NCBI GenBank assembly: GCA_946409545.1
Contig: CAMJWT010000027.1
Location: forward strand, 1-19,434
Direction: 5' to 3'
DNA length: 19,434 nt
DNA from: RUG12783 sp946409545
GTDB taxonomy: Bacteria > Bacillota_I > Bacilli_A > RF39 > UBA660
Of this stretch, positions 1 to 7,675 are shown piece after piece. The notes under the pieces are model-generated. The model made no database searches and was not told the DNA's origin. It was given only the letters and a program-made list of their open reading frames with translations. Position numbers and translations under genes: made by a program. The first letter of the stretch is position 1. Every line of letters begins with the position of its first letter.

Positions 1-176
1 TTATCACTTGAATTGAAACGATTTTCAATAATTGAACCACTTCTTAAATTCTTTAATTTAGCTTGAACAAAGGCAGCGCCTTTACCTGGTTTAACATGTT
101 GAGTATCCATTACAGAATAGATATTATTTTCATACATAATGGTCATACCAACTTTTAAATCATTAACATTAATCAT
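1..176 (-). CDS. efp: Elongation factor P, N-terminal part (cut by window edge)
   Basis: EF-P binds ribosomes stalled at proline stretches and helps form the peptide bond. The visible 58 residues are the N-terminal KOW-like domain. They contain KPGKGAAFV, with Lys32 at the tip of the loop, the position that is post-translationally modified in Bacillus subtilis EF-P. The ATG at 176 follows an AGAGGGG ribosome binding site. The gene starts 14 bases after the rpmG stop codon and probably shares its transcript. The C-terminal two thirds lie beyond the left edge. Identification is firm from the conserved loop and the N-terminal pattern. Confidence 0.95.
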   Translation of the reverse strand, partial: MINVNDLKVGMTIMYENNIYSVMDTQHVKPGKGAAFVQAKLKNLRSGSIIENRFNSSD

Positions 177-190
177 TATTTATTCCCCTC

Positions 191-355
191 TTATTTCTTT
201 TCTTTATGTACTGTATGTTTTTGACATCTAGAACAATATTTACTTAATTCTAGTCTTTCTGTAGTATTTTTAACATTTTTATTAGTACGATAATTTTCTT
301 CATTACATACTGTGCAAACAAGTGTTTTTCTTTGTCTATTTCCGATCTTTGCCAT
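191..355 (-). CDS. rpmG: Ribosomal protein L33 (zinc-binding type)
   Basis: This is a 54-residue 50S subunit protein. The N-terminus MAKIGNRQRK and two CxxC pairs (CTVC at residues 14-17, CSRC at 41-44) are those of the cysteine-containing L33 form, which holds one zinc ion. The reading frame extends upstream to 376. However, a strong GGGAGGTG ribosome binding site lies seven bases before the ATG at 355, and the family begins MAK or MR, so 355 is the start. It has its own near-consensus promoter at 382-410 and is followed by efp. Pairing rpmG with efp differs from the more familiar rpmG-secE-nusG order. Confidence 0.96.
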   Translation of the reverse strand: MAKIGNRQRKTLVCTVCNEENYRTNKNVKNTTERLELSKYCSRCQKHTVHKEKK

Positions 356-381
356 AAAGCACCTCCCTTTTTCCATTTAGT

Positions 382-410
382 ATTATATCAAACAAAAATT
401 GTAATTACAA
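382..410 (-). promoter_or_regulatory. SigA-type promoter for rpmG-efp
   Basis: Read on the minus strand, the -35 box is TTGTAA (405-410), followed by a 17-base spacer and TATAAT (382-387). A TGn extension precedes the -10 box, giving TGATATAAT. The expected transcription start is near 375, leaving about 20 bases of leader that contain the rpmG ribosome binding site. Confidence 0.8.
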
Positions 411-420
411 CACATTTATT

Positions 421-453
421 AATAAATAAAAAACTTTCCCATAAAGGAAAGTT
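421..453 (-). terminator. Intrinsic terminator after the 311-residue membrane protein gene
   Basis: AACTTTCC (432-439) pairs with GGAAAGTT (446-453) around a six-base loop. On the minus strand the stem is followed by a T-rich run at 431-421. It lies 15 bases past the stop codon of the upstream gene and just before the rpmG promoter, so it separates the two transcripts. Confidence 0.8.
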
Positions 454-468
454 CTTTTTATTAAACAT

Positions 469-1404
469 TTATTTTACGATTTTAAATGATTTTAAGATAA
501 AACTATCATCTTTCTTTTCTAAAGTGTATTCAAATACAGTTTTACTCTTATATTTATCGATATGTTCATGGAAATATTTAACGGCTTCTAAATCACTAAT
601 TGTATGCTCGTCGTCCCCATAAATACTTTCATCATCTTCACCATTAACTCTATAACCATCCATTTCATCATAATTATTAAAAATTAATTTTATTATGTAT
701 TGATTATTACTCTCTTTATAGTCGACAATGTAATAATCGATAAATCCCGGAGCATCAGAAGTACCATGTCCACCATGATTTTCATTATATACAAACATTC
801 CATCTTTATAATAGTAGAAAACTTTATCATCTTCATGACATATGATATCTACATATTTTGTCGGAACAATATCAAAAACCTTTTTAAAATATTTATCAAA
901 TTCTTCTTTTTGATATTTTAGTCCTTCCCCTTCATTATTATCCTTAACATACCAGTATGCTACATGTTCTAAGTCTCCTGATGGCTCATTAGGGTTTATT
1001 TCAGAAGGATAATATAGAAGATCTAATCCATATTTATCAATGAATTCAATTATTTTCTTTTCATTAGCAGATTCTTTTTCATGAACTTTCTTTTTATATT
1101 CCTCTACTTGTTTTTGCATTTCTTCATAACTTAGTTCATCGTCATCTACATTATCATCTTTTTTATCATTTTCATCTTGAGGAATCTCTTCTTCTTTCTT
1201 TTCTTCTTCTTTTATAGGATCTGTTGTCTTATCATCATTACTTGTAAAATGTTTATATGCAAAGAATGCTCCTATTCCTACTAAAATGCATAATACAATA
1301 ACACATATTATTGTTATGATACCATGATGTTCTTCCTTACTTTCATAGTTAACTGGAGTTAACACTGGTTTGTTATCATTATTTTCATTATTACTTGGTT
1401 CCAT
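469..1404 (-). CDS. Membrane-anchored acidic protein of unknown function
   Basis: I do not recognise this 311-residue protein. It has a short Asn/Glu-rich cytoplasmic N-terminus and one hydrophobic segment at about residues 29-51. A very acidic Lys/Glu/Asp linker (about 58-95) and a short predicted coiled coil follow, then a globular C-terminal domain (about 115-311) rich in aromatic and acidic residues. The hydrophobic segment has no lipobox, so it looks like a single-pass anchor with the C-terminal domain outside the cell. The ribosome binding site AAGGAGG precedes the ATG. Its first base is the last base of the preceding gene's stop (TAATG), which implies translational coupling to the coiled-coil gene and a shared operon with the HExxH protein upstream. 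Confidence 0.85.
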   Translation of the reverse strand: MEPSNNENNDNKPVLTPVNYESKEEHHGIITIICVIVLCILVGIGAFFAYKHFTSNDDKTTDPIKEEEKKEEEIPQDENDKKDDNVDDDELSYEEMQKQVEEYKKKVHEKESANEKKIIEFIDKYGLDLLYYPSEINPNEPSGDLEHVAYWYVKDNNEGEGLKYQKEEFDKYFKKVFDIVPTKYVDIICHEDDKVFYYYKDGMFVYNENHGGHGTSDAPGFIDYYIVDYKESNNQYIIKLIFNNYDEMDGYRVNGEDDESIYGDDEHTISDLEAVKYFHEHIDKYKSKTVFEYTLEKKDDSFILKSFKIVK

Positions 1405-1610
1405 TATTTTTCCTCCTTCTCTATCATTTCTAATAATTCTTTATATACATTCATTAATTCTTGATTATTACTCTTCTCTACACCAATCATTTTTGATTCA
1501 AGAAACCATTTCTTTTGTTGATTATTATATTTTTCTTTTTCAAACAACAAGAGAATTCTTTCTTTTTCTAGTTCTAAAGCTTTCTTATCTAAGATTTCCT
1601 TTTCTGACAT
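1404..1610 (-). CDS. Small coiled-coil protein, function unknown
   Basis: This 68-residue protein is almost entirely charged helix, with long runs of Glu, Lys and Leu and only one short Asn/Gln break. It has no signal peptide or membrane segment, so it is probably cytoplasmic. In-frame starts are TTG 1619, ATG 1616 and ATG 1610. The ribosome binding site AAAGGAG ends at 1621, which leaves 10 bases before 1610 but only 4 before 1616, so I favour 1610. The gene begins inside the end of the 657-residue gene (26-base overlap) and ends overlapping the next start by one base. This tight packing suggests the three proteins are made together. Confidence 0.75.
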   Translation of the reverse strand: MSEKEILDKKALELEKERILLLFEKEKYNNQQKKWFLESKMIGVEKSNNQELMNVYKELLEMIEKEEK

Positions 1611-3558
1611 TTTCATCAATCTCCTTTATAATACCTTCATTATAACCATCTTCACTTTTAAACTCTTCATAGGCCCTTTCTTTTAAATAACGTCCTATTC
1701 TTAAAGCATATAAGAAAGCTTCTATTGAATATTTAACCATTTTACCTTTTTCGGTACCGTTAGATTCTTCTAATAATTTTTTATAATACTCTCCATCATA
1801 AACATTGATAGTATATTTTTCAAAATCAATTTCAAAGAATTTAAAGATAACCGGATATTTATTAATCTTTTCTAAAACATATTCACGAAGTTCAGGTTTT
1901 TCTTTTGCAACTTTAAGGGCACTTACAACATGATCCATAAAAAGATAAACTAATCCATAATAATTATCCATACCAAAGAATTTTTCTTTTCTTATATAAT
2001 CAGATAAATGATAATCACCTTCACGATGTTTTTTTACTAATTTTTGGATATCTGGATAGCCAGCAAAGAAAGACATTGTATCAACATAAGCTACATCTCG
2101 TGCATCACGTTCAAATGATAAATGCTCATAATTAGGCAAATAATAAGTGGAATCATTTGATGTTAAATAATAATCCATAGCTATTATTAAATTATTGAAA
2201 TCAAATTCATTACTTGTTTCCACTTCTTTATATTGATTAGCATGTCTAGTTTCATGAAAAACAGTATCAACCGCATGAACAAAAGCCACATCTAAATTAT
2301 CAATCAATTTAAATAAATTAGGATTTATATACATTATATTTTTTTCACGATTATAGAATCCTAATGTAGCATCATTTAATACTGTTGATGAGAAAACAAC
2401 TGTAAAATCAAGATTATATTTTCTCTTTTGTTTTTCAATAAGCGAAACTATAAGAGGAATCATTAATTTACTTTTATAATTATCATCTTTTGAATTAATA
2501 AACAAATCTAATAAATCATCAAAATAATCTAAAAAGCCTTTATATGTACCAATAGTTTCAATAACTGACTCATCAATATTTGAATTATTATTAAGGAATC
2601 TAATCAAGTTGTTATTATATACTCTTTCAATATCAACTTCATTAAACATTCTATAATATTCTTGTTTTTGCATATATTGATAAAAAGCTGGATTTTTAAT
2701 TATTCTTTTATCGACTTCTCTAAAGAACCATTTAAGTCCTTCAACATCATCTTTATTTAAACGAATTATATCTCTTAATAAACCATCATAGTCTTCATAA
2801 TCATCCTCATCTATATTAGAGAATATAAAGTCCATAGTCTCCCTACAGATTTTTCGATATAGTCCTTTAATAACAACCAAGTATTGTGGTCTTTCTTCAA
2901 TAACTGTAGTGAAGTCGTAATTTCGAAGTAATTTATTCTTTAAAACAATCTCACTAAAAATATAATTGAGTTCATCAAGAGTTAAATAATCATTCAAGAA
3001 TAAAGAGTCAATAATCTTAGATTTAAAATCATTATCATCATTATTAAAGATTACTTCATGGACATCTTTTAATCCCATAACAAAAGCTTTTAGGTCTATT
3101 TCTAATTGTTTTAGAATTGTTTCCATATCCATCTTATTTAGATAATCAGATAATATCTTTAAAATTTTATTAGAGTTTTCTATTTCGATATTACGACTTC
3201 CCTTTTGTATAATTTGAAATGATGCAATTGTATTAACTAACTCTAAATCATTACGTAATAAATCAGGTTTATAACCATTTAAATATTTAAGTAATACAGC
3301 AGCTCGTAAATAATCTTCATCTTCTGTTTCTAGTAAGAATTTACTAATGACATTATCACCTATTTTATATAGTAAAGCTACTTTAACAGAAATAGGATCA
3401 TTTTTAGTTAACTCAATTATTTTATTAACAAAGTTATGCATAACTTCATTAGCTTTTTCAACATGATCAGGGGCATTTTTATCGATTTTATTTAGTTCTT
3501 CATTAAAACTATCAAAATCTAATTGATTAATTATTTCAACTACTCTATTGTTATTCAT
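1585..3558 (-). CDS. Large HExxH-containing protein, putative gluzincin-like metalloprotease, unknown
   Basis: This 657-residue protein has no signal peptide or clear membrane segment. The first ~340 residues are helix-rich and acidic and have no motif I know. The C-terminal half contains HETRH (435-439) in a helix-like setting (VFHETRHANQY), followed about 45 residues later by ERDARDVA (483-490). An HExxH helix plus a downstream Glu-containing helix is the metal site of gluzincin-type zinc proteases, so a protease-like fold is plausible but not proven. The segment before the motif (TLGFYNREKNIMYINP) fits the edge strand common in such folds. The ribosome binding site AGGAG precedes the ATG at 3558. 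It is the first gene of a three-gene operon and is divergent from tmcAL. Confidence 0.8.
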   Translation of the reverse strand: MNNNRVVEIINQLDFDSFNEELNKIDKNAPDHVEKANEVMHNFVNKIIELTKNDPISVKVALLYKIGDNVISKFLLETEDEDYLRAAVLLKYLNGYKPDLLRNDLELVNTIASFQIIQKGSRNIEIENSNKILKILSDYLNKMDMETILKQLEIDLKAFVMGLKDVHEVIFNNDDNDFKSKIIDSLFLNDYLTLDELNYIFSEIVLKNKLLRNYDFTTVIEERPQYLVVIKGLYRKICRETMDFIFSNIDEDDYEDYDGLLRDIIRLNKDDVEGLKWFFREVDKRIIKNPAFYQYMQKQEYYRMFNEVDIERVYNNNLIRFLNNNSNIDESVIETIGTYKGFLDYFDDLLDLFINSKDDNYKSKLMIPLIVSLIEKQKRKYNLDFTVVFSSTVLNDATLGFYNREKNIMYINPNLFKLIDNLDVAFVHAVDTVFHETRHANQYKEVETSNEFDFNNLIIAMDYYLTSNDSTYYLPNYEHLSFERDARDVAYVDTMSFFAGYPDIQKLVKKHREGDYHLSDYIRKEKFFGMDNYYGLVYLFMDHVVSALKVAKEKPELREYVLEKINKYPVIFKFFEIDFEKYTINVYDGEYYKKLLEESNGTEKGKMVKYSIEAFLYALRIGRYLKERAYEEFKSEDGYNEGIIKEIDENVRKGNLR

Positions 3559-3574
3559 ACCTACTCCTATTTTA

Positions 3575-3580
3575 ATTATA
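3575..3580 (-). promoter_or_regulatory. Possible -10 box for the HExxH operon
   Basis: TATAAT on the minus strand lies 17 bases before the start codon of the 657-residue protein. The -35 region is poor (TTTATT at a 17-base spacing), and several overlapping AT-rich alternatives exist in the 109-base divergent gap. The exact start of transcription is therefore uncertain. Confidence 0.35.
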
Positions 3581-3629
3581 TATTATTAATTAAACATAAT
3601 AAACAATATTAATTAATTATTTATACACT

Positions 3630-3658
3630 TTGACATAAAAATATATTTTTGTTAGAAT
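3630..3658 (+). promoter_or_regulatory. Consensus promoter for tmcAL giving a near-leaderless mRNA
   Basis: TTGACA (3630-3635), a 17-base spacer, and TAGAAT (3653-3658) preceded by TGT (an extended -10) form the best plus-strand promoter in the window. Transcription should start about seven bases after the -10 box, near 3664-3666, while the ATG of tmcAL is at 3668. The transcript would carry only about 2-4 bases before the start codon. Confidence 0.85.
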
Positions 3659-3667
3659 ACACGTGAT

Positions 3668-4813
3668 ATGAAAAAAGATGTAGTTGGAATTATTTGTGAG
3701 TATAATCCATTTCATAATGGACACTTATATCATTTATCTAAAGTTAAAGAAATGTTTCCTAATTCTTTAATTGTTTTAGTTATGTCTTCATCATTTACAG
3801 AACGTGGCGACATAAGTGTATTAAATAAATGGGATAAAACAGAAATAGCTCTTAAATATGGTGTTGATTTAGTTATCGAATTACCATATTTCTTTGCTAC
3901 AAATAGTGCAGATTATTTTGCCAATGGATCTATCAAAATTCTTAATGAATTAAAATGTAATTATTTAGTATTTGGTAGTGAAACAAATGATATTAGTAAA
4001 TTAGAAAAGATTGCAAGTATTCAAATAAATAATAAAGAATTTGATAATCTTGTTAAAGATTATATTGATAAAGGTAATAATTATCCAACTAGTTTATCAC
4101 TTGCTATTAAAGATTTAACTAAAGAAAAAATAGATTCTCCTAATGATTTATTAGGAATAAGTTATATTAAACAAATCAAAATGTTAAATAGTAATATTAA
4201 ACCAATTACTATTAAAAGAACAAATGATTATTTAGATAAAGAATTAAAAGATAATATAACTAGTGCAACTAGTATAAGGGAAGCTATAAAAAATAATGTT
4301 TCTATAGAAGATTATGTTCCTACTCTAACATTAAATAAAATAATAAATATTGATTATCAAAGATATTTTGATCTATTAAAATATAAAATATTATCTGAAA
4401 ATGATTTATCAAAATATTTAGATATTAATGAAGGTCTTGATAAAAGAATAAAAGATAATATTTCAAAAGCTCATAATTTAGATGAATTTATAAAACTAAT
4501 AAAGACTAAAAGATATACTTATAATAAAATAAATCGTGTTTTACTACACATTCTAACAGGAACAACTAAAGATGATTTTATTAAATTAAACAATTTAACA
4601 TATATTAGAGTTTTGGGATTTAGTATAGAAGGACAAAAATATTTAAAAGAAATAAAAAAAGGAACAACTGTTCCTGTTATAACCAATTATCATGAACTTG
4701 ATGATTACATTCTAGATTATGAATTAAAAATAACAAAATTATATAATTTTATTATCAATAAAGACGAATTAAATCTTATTGAATTAAAATCTATACCAAT
4801 AAAAAAGCAATAA
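3668..4813 (+). CDS. tmcAL: tRNA(Met) cytidine acetate ligase TmcAL (YlbM family)
   Basis: TmcAL uses ATP and acetate to make N4-acetylcytidine at the wobble base of elongator tRNA-Met. The family N-terminus is present as GIICEYNPFHNGHL, with the nucleotidyltransferase HNGH motif at residues 16-19. SSSFTERGD (41-49), VIELP (69-73), KRTNDYL and SATSIREA also match the family. At 381 residues it is slightly shorter than the Bacillus subtilis protein. It is the only plus-strand gene. No Shine-Dalgarno sequence precedes the ATG, no in-frame upstream start exists, and the next in-frame ATG would remove HNGH. This start is therefore forced and should be read from a near-leaderless message. It ends convergently with the PrsW-like gene in a shared terminator. 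Confidence 0.95.
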   Translation: MKKDVVGIICEYNPFHNGHLYHLSKVKEMFPNSLIVLVMSSSFTERGDISVLNKWDKTEIALKYGVDLVIELPYFFATNSADYFANGSIKILNELKCNYLVFGSETNDISKLEKIASIQINNKEFDNLVKDYIDKGNNYPTSLSLAIKDLTKEKIDSPNDLLGISYIKQIKMLNSNIKPITIKRTNDYLDKELKDNITSATSIREAIKNNVSIEDYVPTLTLNKIINIDYQRYFDLLKYKILSENDLSKYLDINEGLDKRIKDNISKAHNLDEFIKLIKTKRYTYNKINRVLLHILTGTTKDDFIKLNNLTYIRVLGFSIEGQKYLKEIKKGTTVPVITNYHELDDYILDYELKITKLYNFIINKDELNLIELKSIPIKKQ

Positions 4814-4832
4814 ATTATTTTATTGCTTTTTT
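4801..4832. terminator. Bidirectional terminator shared by tmcAL and the PrsW-like gene
   Basis: A perfect 14-bp inverted repeat (4801-4814 with 4819-4832) surrounds a TTAT loop. Each side ends in six A or six T, so an RNA from either strand forms a hairpin followed by U residues. The stop codons of both convergent genes (4811-4813 and 4820-4822) lie within or at the edge of the hairpin. Confidence 0.9.
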
Positions 4833-5872
4833 CCACAAAATGGACAAAAATCCGAATTAATAAGATTACCACATCCTGAACAATAACCTTTAAGAATTGG
4901 CATTGATTGAGAAACTGGATTTTCTAAAGGTGCAGAAGCTTGAGCTGGTGCTACCGGAGCTGGATTAACAGGTTGATTAACTGGATTTATAGCTTGTTGT
5001 GCTACTGGAGCTACAGGGGTAACTACTTGTTGTTGTACAGGATTAAGAATTGGTTGTTGAGGCATTGGTACTACTGCGCCTTGTAAATTAAAACCACAGG
5101 CAACACAGAAATTACCATCAACATAATTACCACAATTTGGACAAGTTCGATAGTTTTCTCCTGCTACTATTCGTTCTCTTGTTTTACTTATTTTATTAAC
5201 CTTTTTAATAGCGTATACATATAATGCTATTACAAATACGAACCACAATACTACTAATATTCCACTACCGGAGAAAAGACAGAAATCATATATACCGTGT
5301 GTAACCATAGGCATAATAATACTTAAAGCGATATTTTTACCTTTACCAGGTAGACCATTCATTTCACACTTCTTAGCTAAACCTAAGAAATAACCCATTA
5401 CAATAGCATCACATACATGTCCTGGAACAGCTGTAACTGCCCTCATTAGAGCCGTTAAAAGTTGATTATCATTCATTATTACATATAAGACATTTTCAAA
5501 TGTTGCGAAGCCTAAAGCAACAAATGAACAGTATACAATTGCATCAAACGTTTCATCAAATTCACGATGACGATATCCAAAAATATATGTAAAAAACCAT
5601 TTACTAAATTCTTCAATTAAGGCAATTCCAATTAATACTTGAAAGAATAGTAAAAAAAGATTAGTCGTCGGTTCTTCTGTATCAGGAACAATACCAGGGA
5701 AAATTCCTTGAACTAATGTCGTAATAGCAAGAGTTAAAAAGCATGATGCTACACCGCCTAAAAATAGTTTAATTAATAATCCTTTTGATTCTTTATTAGA
5801 ATCTTTATGATATATAAACCAACCAATTAATACCCCTGGCAATAACGCTAATAAAATATTTATTATTATCAT
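4820..5872 (-). CDS. PrsW-family intramembrane metalloprotease with two C-terminal zinc ribbons
   Basis: PrsW-type proteases are multi-pass membrane zinc enzymes; the Bacillus founder cleaves the anti-sigma factor RsiW. The family signatures are present: EEFSK (about 87-91), FATFEN (about 122-127), GHVCDAIVMG (about 151-160) and THGIYDF (about 191-197), among roughly seven hydrophobic segments. After the membrane domain come a zinc ribbon with four Cys (about 244-259), a ~70-residue Pro/Gln/Val/Ala-rich linker, and a second four-Cys zinc ribbon (about 331-346) at the very end. The ATG at 5872 lies six bases from AGGAG and is preferred to the GTG at 5875. The gene appears to be transcribed alone. 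The substrate is unknown. Confidence 0.88.
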   Translation of the reverse strand: MIIINILLALLPGVLIGWFIYHKDSNKESKGLLIKLFLGGVASCFLTLAITTLVQGIFPGIVPDTEEPTTNLFLLFFQVLIGIALIEEFSKWFFTYIFGYRHREFDETFDAIVYCSFVALGFATFENVLYVIMNDNQLLTALMRAVTAVPGHVCDAIVMGYFLGLAKKCEMNGLPGKGKNIALSIIMPMVTHGIYDFCLFSGSGILVVLWFVFVIALYVYAIKKVNKISKTRERIVAGENYRTCPNCGNYVDGNFCVACGFNLQGAVVPMPQQPILNPVQQQVVTPVAPVAQQAINPVNQPVNPAPVAPAQASAPLENPVSQSMPILKGYCSGCGNLINSDFCPFCGKKQ

Positions 5873-5891
5873 CACACTCTCCTATATTAAA

Positions 5892-5900
5892 AATATAGCA
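5892..5900 (-). promoter_or_regulatory. Extended -10 promoter candidate for the PrsW-like gene
   Basis: TGCTATATT on the minus strand (TATATT at 5892-5897 with a TGn extension) lies about 20 bases before the start codon and just past the nth terminator. The -35 region at a 17-base spacing is only a T run. Confidence 0.45.
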
Positions 5901-5910
5901 CACTATTGTA

Positions 5911-5940
5911 AAATAAAAAAGATAATTAAATTATCTTTTT
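5911..5940 (-). terminator. Terminator at the end of the yvcK-dnaD-nth operon
   Basis: AAAAAGATAA (5916-5925) pairs with TTATCTTTTT (5931-5940) around a TTAAA loop, and T residues follow on the minus strand. The stem includes the nth stop codon at 5931-5933. The stem is AT-rich and therefore weak in energy. Confidence 0.65.
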
Positions 5941-6563
5941 ATTTTATATTTACATATATCTTTTAATTTACAATTTTCACATAAAGGATTATTAGCAAAA
6001 CAGTGATATCTCCCAAAAAGAACCATTTGTAAATGTCTTTTACTCCAATTCTCTCTTTTAATATTACGTTTTAGAGTATTTTCAACAGTTAATACATCAC
6101 TATTCTTTTTTACAAGATTTAATCTTTTACTTACTCTTTCAACATGCGTATCAACGGCAAAAGAAGGAATTTTTAAATATTCAGCATAAAAAACATTACA
6201 TGTTTTATGACCTACTCCAGGAAGACTTTCTAAATCACTTCTTTTAGTAGGAACTTTTCCATCATATTTATTTATTAAAATAGTTGCAATGTCAATAACA
6301 TTTTGAGATTTTCGATTATAGTTACCAAGTGGTTTTATCAATTTCTTCATATCGACAATTGATGCCTTACTTAGTTCTTCTAAACTTTTATATTTACTAA
6401 AAAGAATTTTTGTTACTTCATTAACTCTAACATCTTTTGTTTGGGCACTTAACATTACAGCAATTAATAAAGAATAATCATTAAAATAATTAAGTTCACA
6501 TTTAGGATCAGGAAAGAGTTCATCTAAATAATTTTCTAGTTTATTATATTTCTCCATCATCAT
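5931..6563 (-). CDS. nth: Endonuclease III (DNA glycosylase/AP lyase)
   Basis: Endonuclease III removes oxidised pyrimidines in base excision repair and cuts the resulting abasic site. The helix-hairpin-helix LPGVGHK (114-120) ends in the catalytic Lys120, and Asp138 follows in VDTHVERVS. The C-terminal [4Fe-4S] ligands have the family spacing C-x6-C-x2-C-x5-C (Cys 188, 195, 198, 204). Length (210) equals that of the E. coli enzyme. Three ATG codons in a row (6563, 6560, 6557) compete as starts and no strong ribosome binding site precedes them. They overlap the end of dnaD by up to 20 bases, which suggests translational coupling. The dnaD-nth pairing is also found in Bacillus. Confidence 0.96.
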   Translation of the reverse strand: MMMEKYNKLENYLDELFPDPKCELNYFNDYSLLIAVMLSAQTKDVRVNEVTKILFSKYKSLEELSKASIVDMKKLIKPLGNYNRKSQNVIDIATILINKYDGKVPTKRSDLESLPGVGHKTCNVFYAEYLKIPSFAVDTHVERVSKRLNLVKKNSDVLTVENTLKRNIKRENWSKRHLQMVLFGRYHCFANNPLCENCKLKDICKYKIKR

Positions 6564-7185
6564 TCAACCAATCACAATTATATACTTCTATAGGTTCTTT
6601 AGATATTTCTTTTAATTTTTTAATATCATCTAAATTCTTAATACCTTGTTTTTTCCATTCAAATAAAACTTTATCAATATCACGAAATTTAGTAGAACCT
6701 GCTAAACTAACTTCTTTTAGAGCTTCATGAATTAATTCATCACTATATTCTTTTTGCCAATCGATAACCATTTCTTGTTCCATAGGCTTTAGTTTATGAT
6801 TAAATTCTTCTTCAATTTCTTTAAATATATTATTATCATTCTCTTCTTCTTCATTTAATTCTGAAATATAGTAATTAGATATTTTTTCGTATAAACTGTC
6901 AAGATTAATCTTTTCTTCCATAATACCATTTTCAGTTTTTACGATATCTAAATTAATAAAACCTTTATTAGTTAAAGAATCAATTAATTCCATAACTTTA
7001 ATTAGTTCTAAACCCAAATCTTTACTTATTAATTCACGACTAAAAACTTCATGTTTATTATATAAATAAATTAACATGACATATTCATCTAAAGTTAAAT
7101 TAAACTTTTGATACTTTTCAAGAATAAAGAAAGGTATTATATAATTATTTTTTTTAATTAATTCATTCAATTTAACTTTATTCAT
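6544..7185 (-). CDS. dnaD: DnaD-like replication initiation protein
   Basis: DnaD helps load the replicative helicase at origins and restarting forks in low-GC Gram-positives. Residues 1 to about 95 form the winged-helix N-terminal part (LTLDEYVMLIYLY, FSRELISKDLGL). After an acidic linker, residues about 118-195 form the C-terminal DnaD/DnaB_2 domain, ending in FRDIDKVLFEWKKQGI (167-182), the variant of the YxxxIxxW motif used for single-stranded DNA binding. The ribosome binding site AGGAGG overlaps the TAG stop of the preceding gene. Neighbouring nth supports the call. Confidence 0.92.
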   Translation of the reverse strand: MNKVKLNELIKKNNYIIPFFILEKYQKFNLTLDEYVMLIYLYNKHEVFSRELISKDLGLELIKVMELIDSLTNKGFINLDIVKTENGIMEEKINLDSLYEKISNYYISELNEEEENDNNIFKEIEEEFNHKLKPMEQEMVIDWQKEYSDELIHEALKEVSLAGSTKFRDIDKVLFEWKKQGIKNLDDIKKLKEISKEPIEVYNCDWLNDDGEI

Positions 7186-7193
7186 ACATCCTC

Positions 7194-7673
7194 CTATTTT
7201 GTAAAATTAAGACTTAGACTATATTCATATTTTGTACCAGTTACTTTTTTATTAACCCATACATACAATTTATAATCTTGTTTTTCTTTAGCTTTAATTG
7301 TACCACTATAGATTACATCTTTCTTTATTTTTGATAATTCTCCCTCTTCTACTTTTTTATCATTAAGAAGTAAAGCATAAGAAAGATTATCTCTTTTTAT
7401 ATCACCATCAACATCTTTAATAACTAAATCAAATTTAGCTTCCCTTTTACCAGTATTTTCAAAATGCATAATATATGGCCATTCTTTTAAAGCTTCTTCA
7501 GAAGACATTTCAGTTACTTCAGGGATAACATAACTTTTACTATCTTCAAATGTTACTTTTACTTCTGCATCTTTTACATATTTTTTAGAAAAATAATAAG
7601 ATCCATAAGTAACTAAAGCGCCAACTCCAAGTAATACTAATACATAAATTATTCTTTTTACCCATTTATTCAT
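7194..7673 (-). CDS. Small membrane-anchored protein with predicted beta-rich exterior domain, unknown
   Basis: This 159-residue protein has one hydrophobic segment at about residues 8-28, with basic residues before it (inside) and an extracytoplasmic remainder. The exterior part alternates hydrophobic and polar residues, with phrases such as MHFENTGKREAKFDLVIKD and DYKLYVWVNKKVTGT. This resembles an immunoglobulin-like beta sandwich, but I cannot name a family. It starts two bases after the yvcK stop, and its ribosome binding site GAGGAAA lies inside the yvcK coding end. It ends within the dnaD ribosome binding site, so it is firmly inside the yvcK-dnaD-nth operon. Confidence 0.82.
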   Translation of the reverse strand: MNKWVKRIIYVLVLLGVGALVTYGSYYFSKKYVKDAEVKVTFEDSKSYVIPEVTEMSSEEALKEWPYIMHFENTGKREAKFDLVIKDVDGDIKRDNLSYALLLNDKKVEEGELSKIKKDVIYSGTIKAKEKQDYKLYVWVNKKVTGTKYEYSLSLNFTK

Positions 7674-7675
7674 AA

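Noticed and set aside
332..622. Plus-strand open frame of 96 codons
   Set aside because: It crosses the rpmG start region, a terminator and the end of another gene, and has only low-complexity hydrophobic content.
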